From: Oceanococcus sp.
GTDB lineage: Bacteria > Pseudomonadota > Gammaproteobacteria > Nevskiales > Oceanococcaceae
Direction: 5' to 3'
DNA length: 64,000 nucleotides
Assembly (NCBI GenBank): GCA_030147945.1
Contig: JASBUL010000103.1
Location: 50,324 to 114,323 of the forward strand
In this document: in pieces, positions 61,683 to 64,000 of the stretch
Position numbering within the stretch: position 1 is the stretch's first letter
Layout: each line of letters opens with the position of its first letter
The notes under the pieces: model-generated
Seen by the model: the letters and a program-made list of their open reading frames with translations, nothing else
Database searches by the model: none
Told to the model about the DNA's origin: nothing
Made by a program: the position numbers and the translations under genes

Positions 61683-62645
61683 GTGTCGCGAGAGACCGAA
61701 GCGGCGGTGCAACAGGGCCCGCTCAAGTTTGCCGTGGTGGTGTTTTCCTACAACCGTGGAGCACATCTGCGCAGTTGCCTGGACTCACTCGACCGGGCCT
61801 GGCCGGAGGTTCCGGTTGAAGTGGTCGATGATGGCAGTGACGACCCGGACGTCCACAAGGTGCTCGATGACTATGCCGGTCGCATTGCGGTCGAGCGTAT
61901 CGACGTCGAGAACAAGGCCAAGTACGGCAACCTGTATGTCAATATGCAGCGGGTCTACGAGCGCACCGATGACGACACCATCCTGGTCTGTCTGCAGGAC
62001 GACACCCAGCTGATCCGTCGGGTGACGCAGGCTGATCGCGACGAAATTCTTGGCCACCTCGATGCGCATCCCAACGTGGCGATCATCTCGCCCGCATTTC
62101 AGCGTGGCACGATCAGCGCGAAGGCACTGAGCGAGCTCGACTACGATGCCGAGCAGCATGTGTATTTCTTCAACCGGCCCAAACCCAAGGTGGCCGGCAT
62201 GCATTATTCCGATGTGGCTCTTTTTCATGTCGGACGGCTGCGCAAGGCGGGTTGGCGCTTCATCGAAGATGAGTTTGCCAACGACAATCAGGCCCGCGAC
62301 ATGTTCGGTCGCATGCCCTATCTGCCGTGCCCCTGGGCCATGTGGGTGCCCAATGCGCCGGCCTACCGGAACCGCTCAAAGACGCTGGCCTGGCGTCTGG
62401 GTGAGCGCTGGAGTCGCTGCGGTCTGTATCCCTTCGCATTGATGAGCGAGGCGCAGGTTGAGGCGATGCGCACGCGTGACTTCGCCACGGCCAAGCCGGT
62501 TGCGGATGATTTTCTTGAACTGGCTGATGGGCGTCAGTTGCCCCATCCCTGGGCTTACGATCCGCTCAAGCGCTGGCGGCTGCTGCGCCGTCTCAACGAG
62601 TTCGAAGAGTGGATCAAGCGCATGCGTAAAGCGCTGGGGATCTGA
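61683..62645 (+). CDS. Family 2 glycosyltransferase
   Basis: A 320-residue GT-A type enzyme. VVVFSYNRGAHLRSCLDSL and VVDDGSDDPD are the N-terminal nucleotide-sugar site, and CLQDDTQLI carries the acid pair in the DxD position. The GTG at 61683 gives a normal N-terminus. It overlaps the next gene by one base (TGATG). It shares the layout and the QDDxQ motif with the following gene, so the two are paralogues. Confidence 0.85.
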   Translation: MSRETEAAVQQGPLKFAVVVFSYNRGAHLRSCLDSLDRAWPEVPVEVVDDGSDDPDVHKVLDDYAGRIAVERIDVENKAKYGNLYVNMQRVYERTDDDTILVCLQDDTQLIRRVTQADRDEILGHLDAHPNVAIISPAFQRGTISAKALSELDYDAEQHVYFFNRPKPKVAGMHYSDVALFHVGRLRKAGWRFIEDEFANDNQARDMFGRMPYLPCPWAMWVPNAPAYRNRSKTLAWRLGERWSRCGLYPFALMSEAQVEAMRTRDFATAKPVADDFLELADGRQLPHPWAYDPLKRWRLLRRLNEFEEWIKRMRKALGI

Positions 62646-63568
62646 TGGCGCGCGCCGCAGCCGGTTTGCAGGTCGTCATCACCTCATATAACCGTGCACG
62701 TTTTCTGGATCATTGCGTGCGTTCGGTCGAGCAATGCATGCCCTATGCGCGCATCCTGATCCGCGATGACGGGAGCGACGATGCCGCCACGCTGGCCGTG
62801 CTGGACGAGCTGACGCAGCGTCACAAAGTGGTGCGCGGTGATGGCGCCGGGGCTGGCAAGCATGGCGGTCTGTACGGTCACATGCAGGCGGCGCTGGATG
62901 TGGCCGAGCCGGACACGCTGTTGCTGTTCCTGCAGGACGACGTGCAGATCGTGCGTGCAGTCAGTGTCGCCGAGATTCAGGCCTTGTATGCGCTGTATGA
63001 CAGCGAACCGACACTGGGTTTTGTCAGTCCTTGTTTTATTCCGGTGTCGGGCAAGGGGCGTAGCGCCGACCATGGTTTTGATTACACCGCCAGCACCCAG
63101 ATGTTCTGGCCGCGCCCATCCGGGCAGAGTGCCGGGGTGTACTACTCCGACATCTGCATTTGTCTGCCGCGTCGCCTCCACGCTGTGCACTGGCGCTTCG
63201 GGCGGCGTGAGCCAGAGTGCGAGGCGCTGGCCCGCCAGCATTTTCGCAACATGGCGATTCCGCAGGTGCCTTTCGTAGCCTGGTTGCCCCTGGTTCCGGC
63301 CTATCGGGGCAAGCGCAAGACCTGGGCGCTGGCGCGGGCCGAGCACTTGCGCAACGCCGGGTTTCATCCGTTTCGCATGCTTGATACCGCACAGGTTGAA
63401 GGCTTGCGTGCGCAGGATCCGCCGCAACCGCCATGGACCGAAGATGTGCTCAGCCTGCGCGATAGCGAGCTGCCCAAACCCTGGCATCACAATCCCATGC
63501 AGGGGCGCCGCTGGCTCAAGCGCATCAACAATGCGGAGACGGCGCTGAGGCGCTGGTTCGGTTCATGA
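62645..63568 (+). CDS. Family 2 glycosyltransferase, paralogue of the upstream gene
   Basis: A 307-residue GT-A enzyme: VVITSYNRARFLDHCVRSVEQ, IRDDGSDDA and FLQDDVQIV. The C-terminal LPKPWHHNPMQGRRWLKRIN resembles LPHPWAYDPLKRWRLLRRLN of the previous protein, so they probably arose by tandem duplication. It overlaps the next gene as ATGA. Donor and acceptor sugars are unknown. Confidence 0.87.
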   Translation: MARAAAGLQVVITSYNRARFLDHCVRSVEQCMPYARILIRDDGSDDAATLAVLDELTQRHKVVRGDGAGAGKHGGLYGHMQAALDVAEPDTLLLFLQDDVQIVRAVSVAEIQALYALYDSEPTLGFVSPCFIPVSGKGRSADHGFDYTASTQMFWPRPSGQSAGVYYSDICICLPRRLHAVHWRFGRREPECEALARQHFRNMAIPQVPFVAWLPLVPAYRGKRKTWALARAEHLRNAGFHPFRMLDTAQVEGLRAQDPPQPPWTEDVLSLRDSELPKPWHHNPMQGRRWLKRINNAETALRRWFGS

Positions 63569-64000
63569 AAGTTTCGGTCATCGTTTCGACCTACAACGCG
63601 CCGGCCTGGCTGGAAAAGGTGTTGTGGGGCTACGCCTGTCAGCAGCATCGTGATTTCGAGATCATCATTGCCGACGATGGTTCGGGCGATGACACCCGGA
63701 TGCTGATCCAGCGCATGACAGCGGACCTGGATGTGCCTGTGGTGCACGTGCATCAGCGCGATGATGGATTTCGCAAATGCCGCATTCTCAACAAGGCGAT
63801 ACTGCACGCGCGCTCTGAGTATCTGGTTTTTACCGACGGTGACTGTATTCCGCGTGCGGATTTCCTGGCCGATCATGTGCGTAAAGCCGAGCCCGGACAT
63901 GATCTGTCCGGTGGCTATTGCAAGCTGACCATGGCGGCCAGTCAGGCCATCACCCGGGCCGACATCGTGAGTGGCGACTGTTTCCAGTTGCCGTGGCTGC
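63565..64000 (+). CDS. Family 2 glycosyltransferase (C-terminus missing)
   Basis: The window edge cuts this gene after about 145 residues. MKVSVIVSTYNAPAWLEKVL, IIADDGSGDDT and the FTDGDC segment (DxD-type site) identify a GT2 enzyme. DDGFRKCRILNKAI matches the group related to chondroitin- and galactosyl-type polymerising GTs. It overlaps the previous gene by four bases, so the three glycosyltransferases form one operon that continues past the window. Confidence 0.9.
   Translation, partial: MKVSVIVSTYNAPAWLEKVLWGYACQQHRDFEIIIADDGSGDDTRMLIQRMTADLDVPVVHVHQRDDGFRKCRILNKAILHARSEYLVFTDGDCIPRADFLADHVRKAEPGHDLSGGYCKLTMAASQAITRADIVSGDCFQLPWL

Noticed and set aside
1..64000. CRISPR array, tRNA/rRNA genes, insertion sequences or phage genes
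   Set aside because: No regularly spaced direct repeats, no tRNA cloverleaf, and no transposase, integrase or phage proteins were seen on either strand.

Overview
This is a GC-rich, gene-dense chromosomal window from a free-living gammaproteobacterium. The evidence is the set of proteins: NrdA with two N-terminal ATP-cones, DarP/YjgA, MsrPQ, GlnE, HrpB, MtgA, SufE, a VolA/Pla-1-type surface lipase, DUF1302 outer-membrane proteins, LolA-like proteins paired with an MMPL transporter, and a GDT1-family manganese exporter under a yybP-ykoY riboswitch. The mix suggests a lipid- or hydrocarbon-using environmental lineage near Nevskiales/Salinisphaerales or Xanthomonadales, but this placement is tentative. 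I see no tRNA, rRNA, CRISPR array, insertion sequence, integrase or phage gene.

Layout. 1-4.9 kb: nrdA (truncated by the left edge) diverges from manC plus a LolA-like gene; the region between them carries NrdR and DnaA boxes. 4.9-8.9 kb: lipoprotein lipase plus DUF1302 operon. 9-22.4 kb: mostly housekeeping genes (msrPQ, sufE, nfeD-qmcA, a SpoIIE-type phosphatase, DAHP synthase, hrpB, prolyl oligopeptidase, mtgA, the Mn exporter and its riboswitch). 22.4-27.5 kb: outer-membrane protein, LolA-like protein and MMPL pump, with a TetR gene. 27.5-33 kb: the most unusual block, a lipoxygenase-like protein with a changed metal site, followed by a tiny Tat-signal protein, a calcium-repeat lipoprotein, an ICMT-like membrane methyltransferase and a convergent AraC regulator.

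33-40.8 kb: LVIVD propeller lipoprotein, DUF305 protein, an M28-fold lipoprotein that has lost most of its metal ligands, a truncated haemoglobin, and a very large class III cyclase/ATPase/TPR protein. 40.9-50 kb: YcaQ-like glycosylase, MerR/glutaredoxin-MauE pair, TetR/FMO/SDR module, AraC, and a peptidase-lipase operon whose lipase has a sorting-type C-terminal tail. 50-58.3 kb: persulfide dioxygenase with a BigR-like operator, darP, dmeF, TauE-type transporter, a degenerate GGDEF protein, an alpha/beta hydrolase and glnE. 58.2-64 kb: start of a surface-polysaccharide region: KpsS-like protein, BASS transporter, UDP-glucuronate epimerase-like protein and three overlapping family-2 glycosyltransferases, the last cut by the right edge.

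Much of the accessory content concerns lipids at the cell envelope: secreted lipases, outer-membrane channels, LolA/MMPL lipid-handling parts, a lipoxygenase-like enzyme and an FMO/SDR pair. The best candidate for an undescribed system is the 28.1-32.0 kb lipoxygenase-like cassette.
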